A DNA stretch of 58,111 bases from an uncultured Verrucomicrobiales bacterium. GTDB lineage: Bacteria; Verrucomicrobiota; Verrucomicrobiia; Verrucomicrobiales; Akkermansiaceae. The notes beneath the pieces were generated by a model. The model ran no database searches and was not told where the DNA came from. It worked only from the letters and a program-made list of their open reading frames with translations. Location: the NCBI GenBank assembly GCA_937901085.1, contig CALCHQ010000048.1, forward strand, positions 1 through 58,111, given 5' to 3'. Below, one piece after another: positions 1 to 9,300 of the stretch; the first letter of the stretch is position 1, and every line of letters begins with the position of its first letter. Both the position numbers and the translations under genes were made by a program.

Positions 1-1042
1 GGCCCACGGAGGGGTAGTCCAGACCGCTGGCTACGGAGTATACCGGGCCGGGTTCTCCGTTTTCGTCCTTGAGCATGATGGAGTTGAAACCATGCATGAT
101 GCCCTCGGTGCCATAGGTGATGGAGGCAGAGTGGTCACCCAGCTTCGGGCCGTGGCCCAGGGGTTCCACGCCGTAGATGTCCACCGGGTCACCGAGGAAG
201 GCAGGGAACATGCCCATGGCATTGGAACCACCACCCACGCAGGCGCACACCACATCCGGCAGGTGGCCGGTCATTTCCTCGAACTGGGCGCGCGCTTCGT
301 GGCCGATAACCATCTGGAAATCGCGCACCATCATGGGGAAGGGGTGCGGACCGAGTACGGAACCGATGCAGTAGATGGCGTTCTTGTAGTCGCGCAGGTA
401 GGCTTCGAATGCACTGTCAACCGCTTCCTTGAGGGTCTGTAAACCGTGGTTGACGCAGACCACATTCGCGCCCAGCATCTTCATGCGGGTGACATTGGGG
501 GCCTGTTTGGCGATATCGACAGCACCCATGTGGATTTCGCATTCCAGCCCGAAATAGGCAGCTGCGGTGGCCAGAGCCACGCCGTGCTGCCCGGCACCGG
601 TTTCAGCGATAATTTTCTTCTTGCCCATGAACTTGGCCAGCAGGCCTTCGCCCATGCAGTGGTTGAGCTTGTGGGCGCCGGTGTGGTTGAGGTCTTCGCG
701 CTTCAGGTAAATCTGGGCTCCGCCGACCAGACGGGAAAGTCTCTCGCAATGGTAGACGGGTGTAGGACGCCCCTGGAATTGCTTGCGGATGCGGCGCAGT
801 TCATTGATGAACTGGGCAGACTGGCAGATGTCGTTGTAGGCATCGGTAATTTCCTTGAAAGCGGGTTCGAGTTCCTTAGGAAGGTACGCGCCGCCGAAAC
901 GACCGTAGTAGCCGTTAGCATCGGGATAATGGCGAAGATAGGTGCGGAAATCCATGTCGGCGGGCATATTAGAGCATTTTTTTGCGGCCTGCAAGGATTT
1001 TCCGTGGCTTGCATTGATTTCTGTGTGTTTTGCGGTGTTCAT
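1..1042 (-). CDS. trpB: Tryptophan synthase beta chain (partial, 3' end outside window)
   Basis: TrpB condenses indole with L-serine to tryptophan using pyridoxal phosphate, paired with TrpA in the cytoplasm. Read on the minus strand, the frame is open from the ATG at 1042 to the window edge (347 codons, no stop). It shows the PLP-lysine motif NHTGAHKLN (K about residue 125), ETGAGQHGVA, the phosphate-binding GGGSNAMG, and the late motif GLDYPSVGP, which in TrpB lies near the C-terminal third. About 50 residues are therefore missing. The start at 1042 follows the attenuator hairpin directly; an ATG at residue 26 is an alternative, and no Shine-Dalgarno sequence precedes either. The same frame stays open upstream to an ATG at 1189, but that extension would run through the leader and terminator and is not accepted as coding. 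The gene is probably controlled by tryptophan through the leader at 1053-1203. Confidence 0.93.
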   Translation of the reverse strand, partial: MNTAKHTEINASHGKSLQAAKKCSNMPADMDFRTYLRHYPDANGYYGRFGGAYLPKELEPAFKEITDAYNDICQSAQFINELRRIRKQFQGRPTPVYHCERLSRLVGGAQIYLKREDLNHTGAHKLNHCMGEGLLAKFMGKKKIIAETGAGQHGVALATAAAYFGLECEIHMGAVDIAKQAPNVTRMKMLGANVVCVNHGLQTLKEAVDSAFEAYLRDYKNAIYCIGSVLGPHPFPMMVRDFQMVIGHEARAQFEEMTGHLPDVVCACVGGGSNAMGMFPAFLGDPVDIYGVEPLGHGPKLGDHSASITYGTEGIMHGFNSIMLKDENGEPGPVYSVASGLDYPSVG

Positions 1043-1052
1043 GAGGGGGAAT

Positions 1053-1082
1053 AAAAAAGGCCTGTCGCAAGGGCGGCAGGCC
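1053..1082 (-). terminator. Attenuator terminator upstream of trpB
   Basis: On the minus strand GGCCTG-C-CGC-CCTT-GCG-A-CAGGCC folds into a GC-rich hairpin (1059-1082) with one C/A mismatch, followed by six T (1058-1053). It ends 11 bases before the trpB ATG, so it cannot be the terminator of an upstream gene and is placed as an attenuator. A CAGGCC in the leader (just before the Trp codons) could pair with the GGCCTG arm as an alternative fold. Confidence 0.8.
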
Positions 1083-1130
1083 GGTGATTCGTTTTTTCTG
1101 CTGATGAATGCACAATAGCTCCTGAGTCCC

Positions 1131-1196
1131 TTACGCGGCGTTCTGCTGCGGGGACCACCACCAACGGCCTGGAGGAGGGTGTGCTTCATGTGAAAT
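1131..1196 (-). promoter_or_regulatory. trp leader with three consecutive Trp codons
   Basis: Between promoter and terminator the minus strand carries TGG TGG TGG (1163-1155) followed in frame by seven sense codons and TAA (1133-1131), giving a peptide end WWWSPQQNAA. Tandem Trp codons before a hairpin plus T-run are the hallmark of trp attenuation by ribosome stalling. The odd point is the start: the only ATG (1189) is one base out of frame with the Trp codons, and in the Trp frame I find no ATG, GTG or TTG, only an ATT at 1196. Either initiation is non-canonical, or a base differs from the functional allele. The segment GTCCC...GGGAC around the stop can form the pause hairpin. Confidence 0.6.
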
Positions 1197-1210
1197 GGCT
1201 TTCGGGGGGT

Positions 1211-1238
1211 ATCCTACGCCTTTTCCTGCATTTGTCAA
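1211..1238 (-). promoter_or_regulatory. Promoter of trpB leader
   Basis: Minus-strand TTGACA (1238-1233), 16-base spacer, TAGGAT (1216-1211). Start of transcription is expected near 1203, just before the leader. Confidence 0.65.
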
Positions 1239-1247
1239 GCCCATGCT

Positions 1248-1994
1248 TCAGGGAAGTCCCCAGCTCTTGCGACGGCGGGTATATTCGCTGCGCGGCAGCA
1301 GGATGTAGACCGGGTTGCGGTCAGCCCGCAGGCGGGCAATGAAGGCCCGGAGAGTGTCTTCGCTCATGCTGGTGCAGCCTGCGGTGGGGGCAGCGCCATC
1401 CTTGCGCCAGATGTGGAAGAAGATGGAGGAACCCGCCCCGACCCTGGGCTTGCCTACACTCTGCGGCGTGTTATGATGCACCAGCAGCTTGATGCTGTGC
1501 GGGTAATCGTTCTGGCGCATCTGCTCGTGCAGTTCCCAGGCGGTGGTGGCCGGGTGGTCCAGCCGCACGTGGCGGTTGTAGAGGTGCGGCAGGCGGGGGT
1601 CGCTTATCCACAGGTCATTCGGCCCGACCTGCACATGGGGAATGGCGGGGTCGTGTTCCACCGGGGTGGGGTGGGTGACCCACAACCCGCCCAGTTCATA
1701 GATGCCGGCGGGGGAGCGGCCGTCGCCCTCGCGCTTGGTGGTGGCACCGGCCGGGGTGCTGTGGACGCCCAGCCCCCAGACGCTGCCGTTGCGCCCCAGT
1801 CGTCCGGGAACAGGACCCAGAACCCGCTGCCATTTGCCGGTGGCATTGCGTTCCACCAGGGTGAGGGTGACGTGGGAATCGTTCCACCCGTCACTCACGC
1901 CGATGATGGCCTGGCTGCAGTTCGCAGGCATCTGGGAACAGGCGGAAAAAGTCAGCAGGCAGAGCAGGGCTAACAGGGGCAGAAGGTGTCTCAT
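1248..1994 (-). CDS. L,D-transpeptidase (YkuD fold) lipoprotein
   Basis: Probable cell-envelope enzyme that cross-links peptidoglycan or anchors proteins to it by cysteine transpeptidation. From the ATG at 1994 the 248-residue product starts with a short basic n-region and a hydrophobic run ending LLTFSAC, a lipobox-like site, so it is probably a lipoprotein. The C-terminal half has the YkuD signature: a conserved His in FFHIWRKDG and the catalytic PTAGCTSM cysteine, followed by a helix and the strand PVYILLP. The frame is open further upstream to 2213, but the promoter at 2006-2034 lies inside that stretch, so the shorter start is chosen. The gene stands alone; trpB downstream has its own promoter. 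Confidence 0.85.
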   Translation of the reverse strand: MRHLLPLLALLCLLTFSACSQMPANCSQAIIGVSDGWNDSHVTLTLVERNATGKWQRVLGPVPGRLGRNGSVWGLGVHSTPAGATTKREGDGRSPAGIYELGGLWVTHPTPVEHDPAIPHVQVGPNDLWISDPRLPHLYNRHVRLDHPATTAWELHEQMRQNDYPHSIKLLVHHNTPQSVGKPRVGAGSSIFFHIWRKDGAAPTAGCTSMSEDTLRAFIARLRADRNPVYILLPRSEYTRRRKSWGLP

Positions 1995-2005
1995 GTGTGC
2001 GTGCC

Positions 2006-2034
2006 AGCATAGCGCGCGCGCCCGAATTTGGCAA
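2006..2034 (-). promoter_or_regulatory. Promoter of the L,D-transpeptidase gene
   Basis: TTGCCA (2034-2029), 17-base spacer, TATGCT (2011-2006) on the minus strand. Only 11 bases separate the -10 box from the ATG at 1994, so the 5' leader would be about 4-5 bases. Confidence 0.6.
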
Positions 2035-2115
2035 GACTGCGGGGTGTCAGCCCGGAAAAATAGTTGAAATTCGCCTGAAATTAAGGAAAAAAGCGAAAAA
2101 ACTTCAGCTGACATC

Positions 2116-2144
2116 TTGAAAAATATCTTTTGCTGTGCTATTAT
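2116..2144 (+). promoter_or_regulatory. Promoter of the SNF2 helicase gene
   Basis: TTGAAA (2116-2121), 17-base spacer, TATTAT (2139-2144). Transcription should begin near 2151, which rules out the ATG at 2130 as the start of the helicase. Confidence 0.65.
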
Positions 2145-2228
2145 TACACCATGCACGCGATGCGCCTCATCGGGGCGGACTGTAGCTATCTGACTCGATG
2201 CATCGCTCATCATTTCCCCCCAATCATC

Positions 2229-5200
2229 ATGTTAAGTTCTGCACTCAATCCCGACCGCGCCACGCTTAATTTCCTGAATGCCTATTCGGAACAGGTGCGT
2301 AACGCGGGCGAAAAGCTCCAGAAGGACGGAGCTGTGACGCAAATTTTCGGCAATCACCTCTATATCCAGGGGCGTGTTGAGACGAGAGTTGGCGTTTTCC
2401 GCACGAGTCTGCGCCTGCAGGGGAACCGCTGGTTCGGTTCCTGCACGGCAGAAGACGAGCGCGTTGCCGGTGCCTGTCTCATCGCCACGATGGTGGAGCG
2501 TATGTACCGCGGGGCCAATATGCCGGAAAGCCCCAATGAGTTGAACGAAGTTCCCCTTTCTGACCTGCTGGAAGAAAAGCTGAACCGCGACCTGGATGAC
2601 CGCGAGTCCGACTATGTGACCAAGCTCGAAAAGCGCTACCGCCGCTTTGCTATCGAGCAGGAAATTCACGACCATGACCTGGTGCGCCTCAATCCCCGCT
2701 GGGAAATTACCGGCTATGAGGCGCTGGAACTGTGGCCCACGCCTCCGCGTAACATTCTGGAGTTCTGGAACTACATTGCCTATGCCTTTACGAAGAAGCG
2801 CATCCAGTACCCGGAGTTCATGAATGTGGTGACGGATCTGGAGAAGGTTCAGAAACGCATTTCCGAGTGGGAACGCGAGAAAGAGGTCGGCACCTGGTAT
2901 GAACGCATCCAGAGCGTGAACGAGCGTCCGCCGCAGCCGCCGCGCCACCCGCTCTACATGCGCCTGGTCTCCACCATCAATGAGGCTCGTTTCGAATACC
3001 GCTTCACTCCGAAGGAGGATTGGACTGCCATCCGCGAGCGTGGCCAGCTGGATGCCATCCTGGCCGAATTCCTCAATGGCGCGCTCAAGTGCGACCCTCA
3101 GACTGATATCCTGCTCAATGTGCTGCGCGACTATGCCGAGCGCCAGGATACCGTCATCCTTGACCTGGATGATGAAGCCGCCTGCCGCGTGATGAACATC
3201 CTTTTCCACCAGCCGGCGCTCAAGGGCTACCTGGTGAACCTGGACGAGTGCTACTTCAAGGTGGTGCGCGAACCGCTCAAGTGGATTTGCATCGACGACC
3301 CCATCGTGCCGGATTGCTACGGCCTGCAGCTGGTGACGGCTGCCGGTGTGCATGTAACCCACTCGGTGCGTCAGCTGCCGGGGCAGGTGGAGCTGTACCA
3401 GTCTGACGAAACCGTGTTCCCCGGCCCGCCCCGCTGGCTGGAAAGCACGGAAGTGGAACCCCGCTACTCCATTCCCAAGACGGTGATTGACAGTCTGGAC
3501 GGCGTGGAATTCCTGCGTAAGATTGGAGCCACCCTGCCGCCCAGCATGGAGGAACGCGTCATCGACATCGAGATGAAGCCGACCTTCAGCATGAAGATTG
3601 TGCGCGGCCTTACCAGTGCCGATACGGAACATGTGCTGCTGGAGGTGACGGCCCAGGATGACCCCGGCCGCCGACGCGAACAGTTGGGTAAGGATGACTG
3701 GGAACTCATCGAGCAGCAACCGGTGAAAGACCATACGCTCCTGCGTTTCATCCGCGATAACCTGTACCCGATTCCCGGCCTGCTGGAGGAAATGAACTTC
3801 ACCTACGATACGCAGGTGGAGGCCTTCAAGAGCCGCATCACCAAGCAGTTCCCCGAAAAATTTGCCGAATGGGCCAAGGCCATCCCCGAGACCATCAACG
3901 TGGAGATGGACGAGAACCTGAAGTCCCTTCTGGCCGATCCGGTGGCCGCCGCCATCCGCTTCGAGGTGGTGAACCAGGAAATCGACTGGTTCGACCTGCG
4001 TGTGGTCATCGATGTGGAGGGTGTCACCCTCACCAAGGAGCAGATCCGCTCCCTTGTTTCCGCCCGAGGTGGCTACGTCCGCATGGATGACGGCCGCTGG
4101 ATGCGCCTCGAAATCAAGCTCGATGATGCACAGCGCGATGCGGTGACCAAGCTGGGGCTTGACCCGTTTGACCTTTCCGGCGAGACGCACCGCATGCACG
4201 CCCTGCAGCTGGCCGACCCGCGAGCCGCCGAGGTGTTCGACCCGAAGGCCTGGCAGCGCATCAAGGAACGCACGGCTGAAATCAAGATTGATGTGAAGCC
4301 CGATGTGCCCTCCACCCTGCAGGCCACGCTGCGTCCGTACCAGATTGAAGGTTTCCACTTCCTGGCCTATCTGGCAGAGAACGGCTTCGGTGGTATTCTG
4401 GCGGACGACATGGGTCTGGGTAAGACGATTCAGTCCATCACCTACATGCTCTGGCTGCGCGAGGACTACATCCGCCGCAACAAGCAGGGGCGCAAGAAGG
4501 TGACCATTCCCCCGGTGCTGATTGTCTGCCCGAAGTCTGTGTTGGACGTGTGGGCCAGCGAAACCGAGAAATTCGCCCCCGGTGTGCGTGTGATGGTCAT
4601 CCGCAACAAGGAACAGGCCGATGTGGAGAACATCCTCACGAACTACGACATGGTGGTTATCAACTACGCCCAGCTCCGCGTCTGCGGCGAGCAGATTAAC
4701 GCCATCAAGTGGCTCACGGTGATTCTGGACGAAGGCCAGCAGATTAAGAACCCGGACTCCAAGGCTGCCAAGGCCGCCCGCGAAATCAACGCCTACAACC
4801 GCCTGGTGCTTTCCGGTACGCCCATCGAAAACCGCCTGCTGGATATGTGGTCGCTCATGGCCTTTGCCATGCCCGGTGTGCTGGGCAGCCGCGCCTACTT
4901 CAAGAAGCGTTTCGACAAGCGCAAGGATTCCCAGAGCCAGAACCGCCTGGCCGCGCGCCTCAAGCCTTTCCTCCTGCGCCGCACCAAGCAGCAGGTGGCC
5001 AAGGACCTGCCTCCGCGTACGGAAGAAGAAGTCTACGCCAAGATGGAGGGCATCCAGCGCCAGTTGTACAAGGCCGAGCTGCGCCGCATTCAGAAGGCTC
5101 TGCTGGGCGTGGATTCCGACGAATCGGTGAAGAAGAACTCCTTTGCGATTCTGCAGGGGCTTATGCGCCTGCGCCAGATCTGCTGCCACCCCGGCCTGGT

Positions 5201-5771
5201 CGACCCGAAGTATGCCAAGGAGGACAGCGCCAAGCTCACCGCCCTCTTCTACCTGCTCGACCAGCTGCGTGAGGAAGGCCACAAGGTGCTGGTGTTCTCG
5301 CAGTTCGTCTCCATGCTCGAAATCATCAAAGGCAAGCTGGAGGAGAACAACCACCCCTACAATTACCTCACCGGCCAGACCAAGGACCGTAAGGCCGAAA
5401 TCGAGAAGTTCCAGACTACCAAGGAACCCAGCGTGTTCCTCCTTTCGCTCAAGGCAGGTGGTGCAGGTCTGAACCTTACCTCGGCCTCCTACGTCATCTT
5501 GTACGACCCGTGGTGGAACCCGGCTGTGGAAAGCCAGGCTATCGACCGTACGCACCGTATCGGCCAGAAGAACAAGGTGATTGCCTACCGCCTGCTGACC
5601 CGCGACTCGGTGGAAGAGAAGATTCGCGTGCTGCAGCACCAGAAGAATCAGCTTGTCACCAACGTGCTGGGTGATGAAGGCTTTGCCTCCAGCCTCGACC
5701 TCAACGACCTGCAGTTCATCCTGGCCCACGGCGGCGAGGATAACGACGACGACATCGTCGTGGATGTCTGA
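2229..5771 (+). CDS. SNF2/Rad54-family ATPase (HepA-like DNA translocase)
   Basis: A 1180-residue ATP-driven double-stranded DNA translocase of the Swi2/Snf2 group; in bacteria such proteins recycle RNA polymerase or remodel protein-DNA complexes. The C-terminal half carries the helicase motifs in order: LRPYQIEGFHFL, Walker A in DDMGLGKTIQS (about residues 726-735), the Walker B box DEGQQIKN (about 833), SGTPIENRLLDMWS, VFSQFVSMLEII, AGGAGLNLTSA, and DRTHRIGQKNKV. The first 650 residues have no motif I recognise. The protein ends in an acidic tail (NDDDIVVDV). The ATG at 2229 is preferred because the promoter places the transcript start after the ATG at 2130. The gene stands alone and ends at a strong hairpin. 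Confidence 0.9.
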   Translation: MLSSALNPDRATLNFLNAYSEQVRNAGEKLQKDGAVTQIFGNHLYIQGRVETRVGVFRTSLRLQGNRWFGSCTAEDERVAGACLIATMVERMYRGANMPESPNELNEVPLSDLLEEKLNRDLDDRESDYVTKLEKRYRRFAIEQEIHDHDLVRLNPRWEITGYEALELWPTPPRNILEFWNYIAYAFTKKRIQYPEFMNVVTDLEKVQKRISEWEREKEVGTWYERIQSVNERPPQPPRHPLYMRLVSTINEARFEYRFTPKEDWTAIRERGQLDAILAEFLNGALKCDPQTDILLNVLRDYAERQDTVILDLDDEAACRVMNILFHQPALKGYLVNLDECYFKVVREPLKWICIDDPIVPDCYGLQLVTAAGVHVTHSVRQLPGQVELYQSDETVFPGPPRWLESTEVEPRYSIPKTVIDSLDGVEFLRKIGATLPPSMEERVIDIEMKPTFSMKIVRGLTSADTEHVLLEVTAQDDPGRRREQLGKDDWELIEQQPVKDHTLLRFIRDNLYPIPGLLEEMNFTYDTQVEAFKSRITKQFPEKFAEWAKAIPETINVEMDENLKSLLADPVAAAIRFEVVNQEIDWFDLRVVIDVEGVTLTKEQIRSLVSARGGYVRMDDGRWMRLEIKLDDAQRDAVTKLGLDPFDLSGETHRMHALQLADPRAAEVFDPKAWQRIKERTAEIKIDVKPDVPSTLQATLRPYQIEGFHFLAYLAENGFGGILADDMGLGKTIQSITYMLWLREDYIRRNKQGRKKVTIPPVLIVCPKSVLDVWASETEKFAPGVRVMVIRNKEQADVENILTNYDMVVINYAQLRVCGEQINAIKWLTVILDEGQQIKNPDSKAAKAAREINAYNRLVLSGTPIENRLLDMWSLMAFAMPGVLGSRAYFKKRFDKRKDSQSQNRLAARLKPFLLRRTKQQVAKDLPPRTEEEVYAKMEGIQRQLYKAELRRIQKALLGVDSDESVKKNSFAILQGLMRLRQICCHPGLVDPKYAKEDSAKLTALFYLLDQLREEGHKVLVFSQFVSMLEIIKGKLEENNHPYNYLTGQTKDRKAEIEKFQTTKEPSVFLLSLKAGGAGLNLTSASYVILYDPWWNPAVESQAIDRTHRIGQKNKVIAYRLLTRDSVEEKIRVLQHQKNQLVTNVLGDEGFASSLDLNDLQFILAHGGEDNDDDIVVDV

Positions 5772-5800
5772 TGCGGGTTCTGACGTTTTGACCTGCCGCA

Positions 5801-5826
5801 GCACCCCGCTCTACGGAGCGGGGTGC
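5801..5826 (+). terminator. Hairpin after the SNF2 gene
   Basis: A perfect 11-bp inverted repeat (GCACCCCGCTC / GAGCGGGGTGC) with a TACG loop, 29 bases after the stop codon. The run after it (CGTGTGTTTC) is only weakly T-rich. Confidence 0.6.
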
Positions 5827-5834
5827 CGTGTGTT

Positions 5835-5935
5835 TCAGGCGAGGGCGTTCAGAAAATCCTTCCAGTCCTGTTCGTAGATTTCCGAATCGTGGTCGGAACG
5901 GCACAGGCGGGTGAAGCCATAGCGTTCCGAAAGCC
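5835..5935 (-). pseudogene. Truncated 3' end of a GNAT acetyltransferase gene
   Basis: On the minus strand the last 30 or so codons of the acetyltransferase at 15779-16315 are repeated here: ERYGFTRL, RSDHDSEIYEQ, a divergent tail WKDFLNALA, then a stop (TGA, 5837-5835). The segments 5868-5935 and 15815-15882 are the same length and differ at about four positions. Similarity stops abruptly at 5935, so the first four fifths of the gene, including the acetyl-CoA loop, is absent. With the intact gene it brackets the 9.4 kb surface-protein gene. It has no start codon and is not expected to be translated. Confidence 0.85.
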
Positions 5936-5974
5936 CTCTGCTGCCTTCGGCTCCTTGCCGGAGGCAGGCAGAGG
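5935..5974. repeat. Inverted repeat at the break point of the GNAT fragment
   Basis: CCTCTGCTGCCT and AGGCAGGCAGAGG (one bulged base) flank a 15-base loop. It begins exactly where similarity to the intact GNAT gene ends. No clear T-run follows, so it may be a junction feature or a weak terminator. Confidence 0.5.
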
Positions 5975-6011
5975 TAGTTAAGCTTGTGTCATTTTTTTTT
6001 TCTTTTGCAAT

Positions 6012-6047
6012 TTTTTGTTTCGTGATCAGTTTTTGTTTCGTAACTAG
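6012..6047 (+). repeat. Tandem 18-bp repeat in the surface-protein promoter region
   Basis: Two head-to-tail copies of TTTTTGTTTCGTNNNNAG (6012-6029 and 6030-6047) differ only in the four-base core (GATC versus AACT). They stop four bases before a TATAAT box, a spacing that suits a binding site for a regulator or a duplicated -35 region. Confidence 0.5.
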
Positions 6048-6056
6048 CTATATAAT
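6033..6056 (+). promoter_or_regulatory. Candidate promoter of the giant surface-protein gene
   Basis: A perfect TATAAT at 6051-6056 lies right after the tandem repeat. No canonical -35 sits 16-18 bases upstream (TTGTTT at 6033 is only 12 bases away), so it may need an activator on the repeats. Transcription from here would put the 23-T run in the 5' leader. Confidence 0.45.
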
Positions 6057-6097
6057 GCGCTTAAATAGAAGCGGTAAGCTAGCAATAATAAAAAGTG

Positions 6098-6120
6098 TTT
6101 TTTTTTTTTTTTTTTTTTTT
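6098..6120 (+). repeat. 23-base homopolymer T tract before the giant surface-protein gene
   Basis: An uninterrupted run of 23 T in the control region of a gene for a cell-surface protein. Eight bases after it lies TACAAT (6129-6134), a possible -10 box; the T run would then occupy its -35 and spacer region. Runs of this length change by slipped-strand mispairing, so expression may be phase-variable. The call length may itself be a sequencing estimate. Confidence 0.85.
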
Positions 6121-6128
6121 GCATGAGG

Positions 6129-6134
6129 TACAAT
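6129..6134 (+). promoter_or_regulatory. Possible second -10 box after the T tract
   Basis: TACAAT eight bases downstream of the T23 tract. It would place the -35 position inside the homopolymer, so tract length could tune this promoter. There is no -35 consensus other than T residues. Confidence 0.3.
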
Positions 6135-6317
6135 ATGTTGTTGTTTGCTACGAAAGAGAACTATATATTGTATGCGTAAATAAAGAGTTTGTAGTCCTGC
6201 ACGACAATGATAAGGCTTGCAAAAGCGAGGCTTATGTGTACAATTTTGGCGCCCTTCTCCGGAAATCTGAAAAACAGCCTTATGTCTGCAACCTCAGCGC
6301 CAGTTTGTTTCCGTATC

Positions 6318-9300
6318 ATGCCGCCCAGAGTACGGCATGGCTGGCTGCCGTATTTCCTTGCTGCCATGGGGGCAGGCTCTGCTTTGGCTGATGAGGAACT
6401 GCTGCGTTACTGGTGGGTTCTGCCGGATACACCTGCGGTGGAACAGACACCCAGGGTAATCCGGGTCATGGGGGAAAAGGGAGAGCGTTTTGAGGAGGTA
6501 TATGCCGCAGAAACGCGCACGGATTTGAAATCACTGCCAGCGATTCTGAGAGCAAGACTTGCCCGCCAGGCAACGCTGCGTAGGAAAGCAGTACAGCTGG
6601 CCCGGCAATTGAGAGAATCTGGTAAAAGTCCGCTTGTTGCTTACGAAGAGGCCTGGACCAGAGTGTTTGCGGAAAACAGATTGGATGCAGCTAACCTGAA
6701 GATCACCAGCTGGCTGGAGGAGACACTTGCCCGCCTGTCCTCTGGACAGAAACTTACAGAGGATGAAGTGCAATGGATTCTGGAAGCCCTGCTGGCGGAT
6801 GATGACCGTCTGGAAGGCGAAGACGGGCAGGAGCTGCTTCGCCGGCTGGCTGACTATCTGCGCACTCTAAGCTATGGCGCTTATGATATTCCGGATGTGA
6901 ATGATGAGCTGATGCAGCGCTTTGCTGAAGCTATGCGGCACATGGGGAATGGTGTCGGTGCCTATCGCGATGCCTTGTTCAAGACCCATCGCGACCGTAT
7001 TATGTTCCACTCGCTGACTGGCTATCAGGCACCCTGGGGGGCGGGCATGGGCAGAAATCTTTATTACCGCCAGAAGCCGAAACAGGTGGGAACCACTGCA
7101 TCCAGCGGAAATACCCAGCTTTTGCTCTCACCGGGAGTAAAGCCTCCGTTCACTGCGCCGGGGGTGAATGACCTGCCAGGTTCGGTCATGGATTTCCTGG
7201 CCACCTCTCCGTCCGCCAAGGGGGAGAAGGCTGAGGAAGAAAACGATGAAGAAAAAGAGGATGAATATCAGGAGCAGGAGGAGCAGGTGACTTCCTCCCT
7301 CCCGCCGCTGATGAACACCTTCTCCCTGCGCGCCGTGAATCCGGTTCCCGTGGTCGTAACGGAAGACGAGACTCCGGAGGACAGCGGCTCTGGCCGCGAA
7401 GGAGTCCTGCGTTGGGATTCCACAGCTGGTGAGCCTGCTTTCTGGGATACGGAGCAGACAACAGCCTGGGTTGATGGTAACGGCGCGGAAACGCCTTACA
7501 CTGCGGGTGGCTCTGTCGAATTCGGCAATGGTGCAGATTTGAACAAATCGGTGCAGGTAGCCGATGCCGGCGTTGTGGCCGGGGCTGTTGCCATTACGGG
7601 AAGTGGTTATCATTTCACCGGTGGCGACATCAAGGTGACGGAAAGCCTGAGTGTGACCGGGTCTGCCGGTTTTGACGGCACGCTGGACGTAGGCGCCAAC
7701 CGCATAACCGGCGGCACGCTGGAGAATGTGAAACTGCAGGTTACCGGAGATATCTGGCGTCCTGTGACGCAGGATACTGTAACGGTACATAACCTCATTT
7801 CCGCTGCCGATGGTACGCATGCTGCCGTGCTGACGGATGTGCAGCTCAATGCCGGTACGGCAACCGAATATGCCACCCTGTACAATGTGGCCTTTGCCGG
7901 AGATAGCTCCCTCACGGGCTACATCACCATTGAGAAAACCCAGTCACAGCGCGAGATAGGCGTGGCCACCGGGAGTACCCTGACAGTTAACAATGCCACC
8001 TTTGACTTGCGCGGTATGGCCTCCGGTTCGAAGGTACTCATTGTGAATGGTGCGCTGGATGATACCTCCGTTGCCTTTACGCTGCCTGCCGGTATGAGCG
8101 GACTGCGAGGCGAGCTGAAGGGGTGGGATACGGTGAAGTTTGTCTACAGTGGTATAGCCGTGAACAAAGCCGCGGTGGATACCTCGGTCGCGGGTATGGT
8201 CACCCTCCGCGATAGCCACAACGGCAACCTGTACTGGAATGGCCTGGATGATGATAAGTGGAATCCCGGCTCTGCCAACTGGAGCAGCTCCGATACCCTG
8301 GAGGGGCAGGAAACCTTCTCCGCTCTTTCCAATGTATATTTTGGTGCCGGAAATGCTGTGAATCGCGATATTACCGTTACGCAGGACATGGTGGTGATGA
8401 ATCTGGATGTCACAGCCGGTGATTATAGTTTCAACGGTGCGCGCGTGGCTGTGCTGGGCGATGCCTCGCTGCGTTTTGACAGCGGTGTAGTCGACTTCCG
8501 GAACCAGCTCGTGGTTCAGGGCAATCTGGAGACGGCAGGTTCTGGTAGCCTTGAGTTGTCGAACGCTGCGACGGTAGCCGGGAATGCCGTATTGAACAAC
8601 TTCTCCACCACGATTGAGGGTGATATGACCGTGGTTGGTAATCTGGCTGTGAACGCCGGTTTGGATTCTGCTGCCGGGAGTCTGACCATTCTCGGCAATG
8701 TGAAAGCGCAGGAAATGGACATCCGGGTACACGCCGGTGATAGTGTCAGCAACGACTATGGCAAGGAGCGTGTGACTGTTTCCGGCAATCTGACGGTCGG
8801 AGATGGCGGTACGATTACCATCGGCGGTACGGCAGCGCAGCGCTATACGGGGACGGTGACGGCAGGGAAGCTGGTGGTCAAGGCCGACGAACACGATGTG
8901 TATTTCAGCCATATCCAGGCAGACAACCTTACTGTGGGGGAAGGGGCCTATGTGCATGTGCAGGCTGCGTCCGATTCCGTTGCCGTGTCTTCTTCCTCGA
9001 TGCCCGATATCTGGTTGTCCGGTACGCTGGCTCTGGATTCCTACGGCACCACCTACAACCGCGGGTATAACGTGCATGTGCAGAGCAATGAAGCCAAGCT
9101 CTTCTTTGGCACCGGCAGCACGATTGATAACCTGAGTATTGATGGCTCTGCCGGGCTGCATGACCTGGAGATGCTTGTTTATTCCCGTAACGCGACGGTG
9201 ACTCGCATGGAGAACCTGCGCGACCTGACTATTTCTTATGGCTCTGTTACGGTGAATCAGGCAACTGGTGCGGTTCATGGGAATCTGACTCTTGATAACG

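Noticed and set aside
1040..1189. 49-codon N-terminal extension of trpB from the ATG at 1189
   Set aside because: It would be translated through the Trp-codon leader and the terminator hairpin, and TrpB proteins do not have such an extension.
2232..5804. 1190-codon open frame antisense to the SNF2 gene
   Set aside because: It is a mirror of a GC-rich gene; the sense frame has every helicase motif and the antisense one has none.
6095..6391. Plus-strand frame beginning Met and seven Phe from the T tract
   Set aside because: Phe codons come from the homopolymer; the frame has no protein-like features and overlaps the control region.
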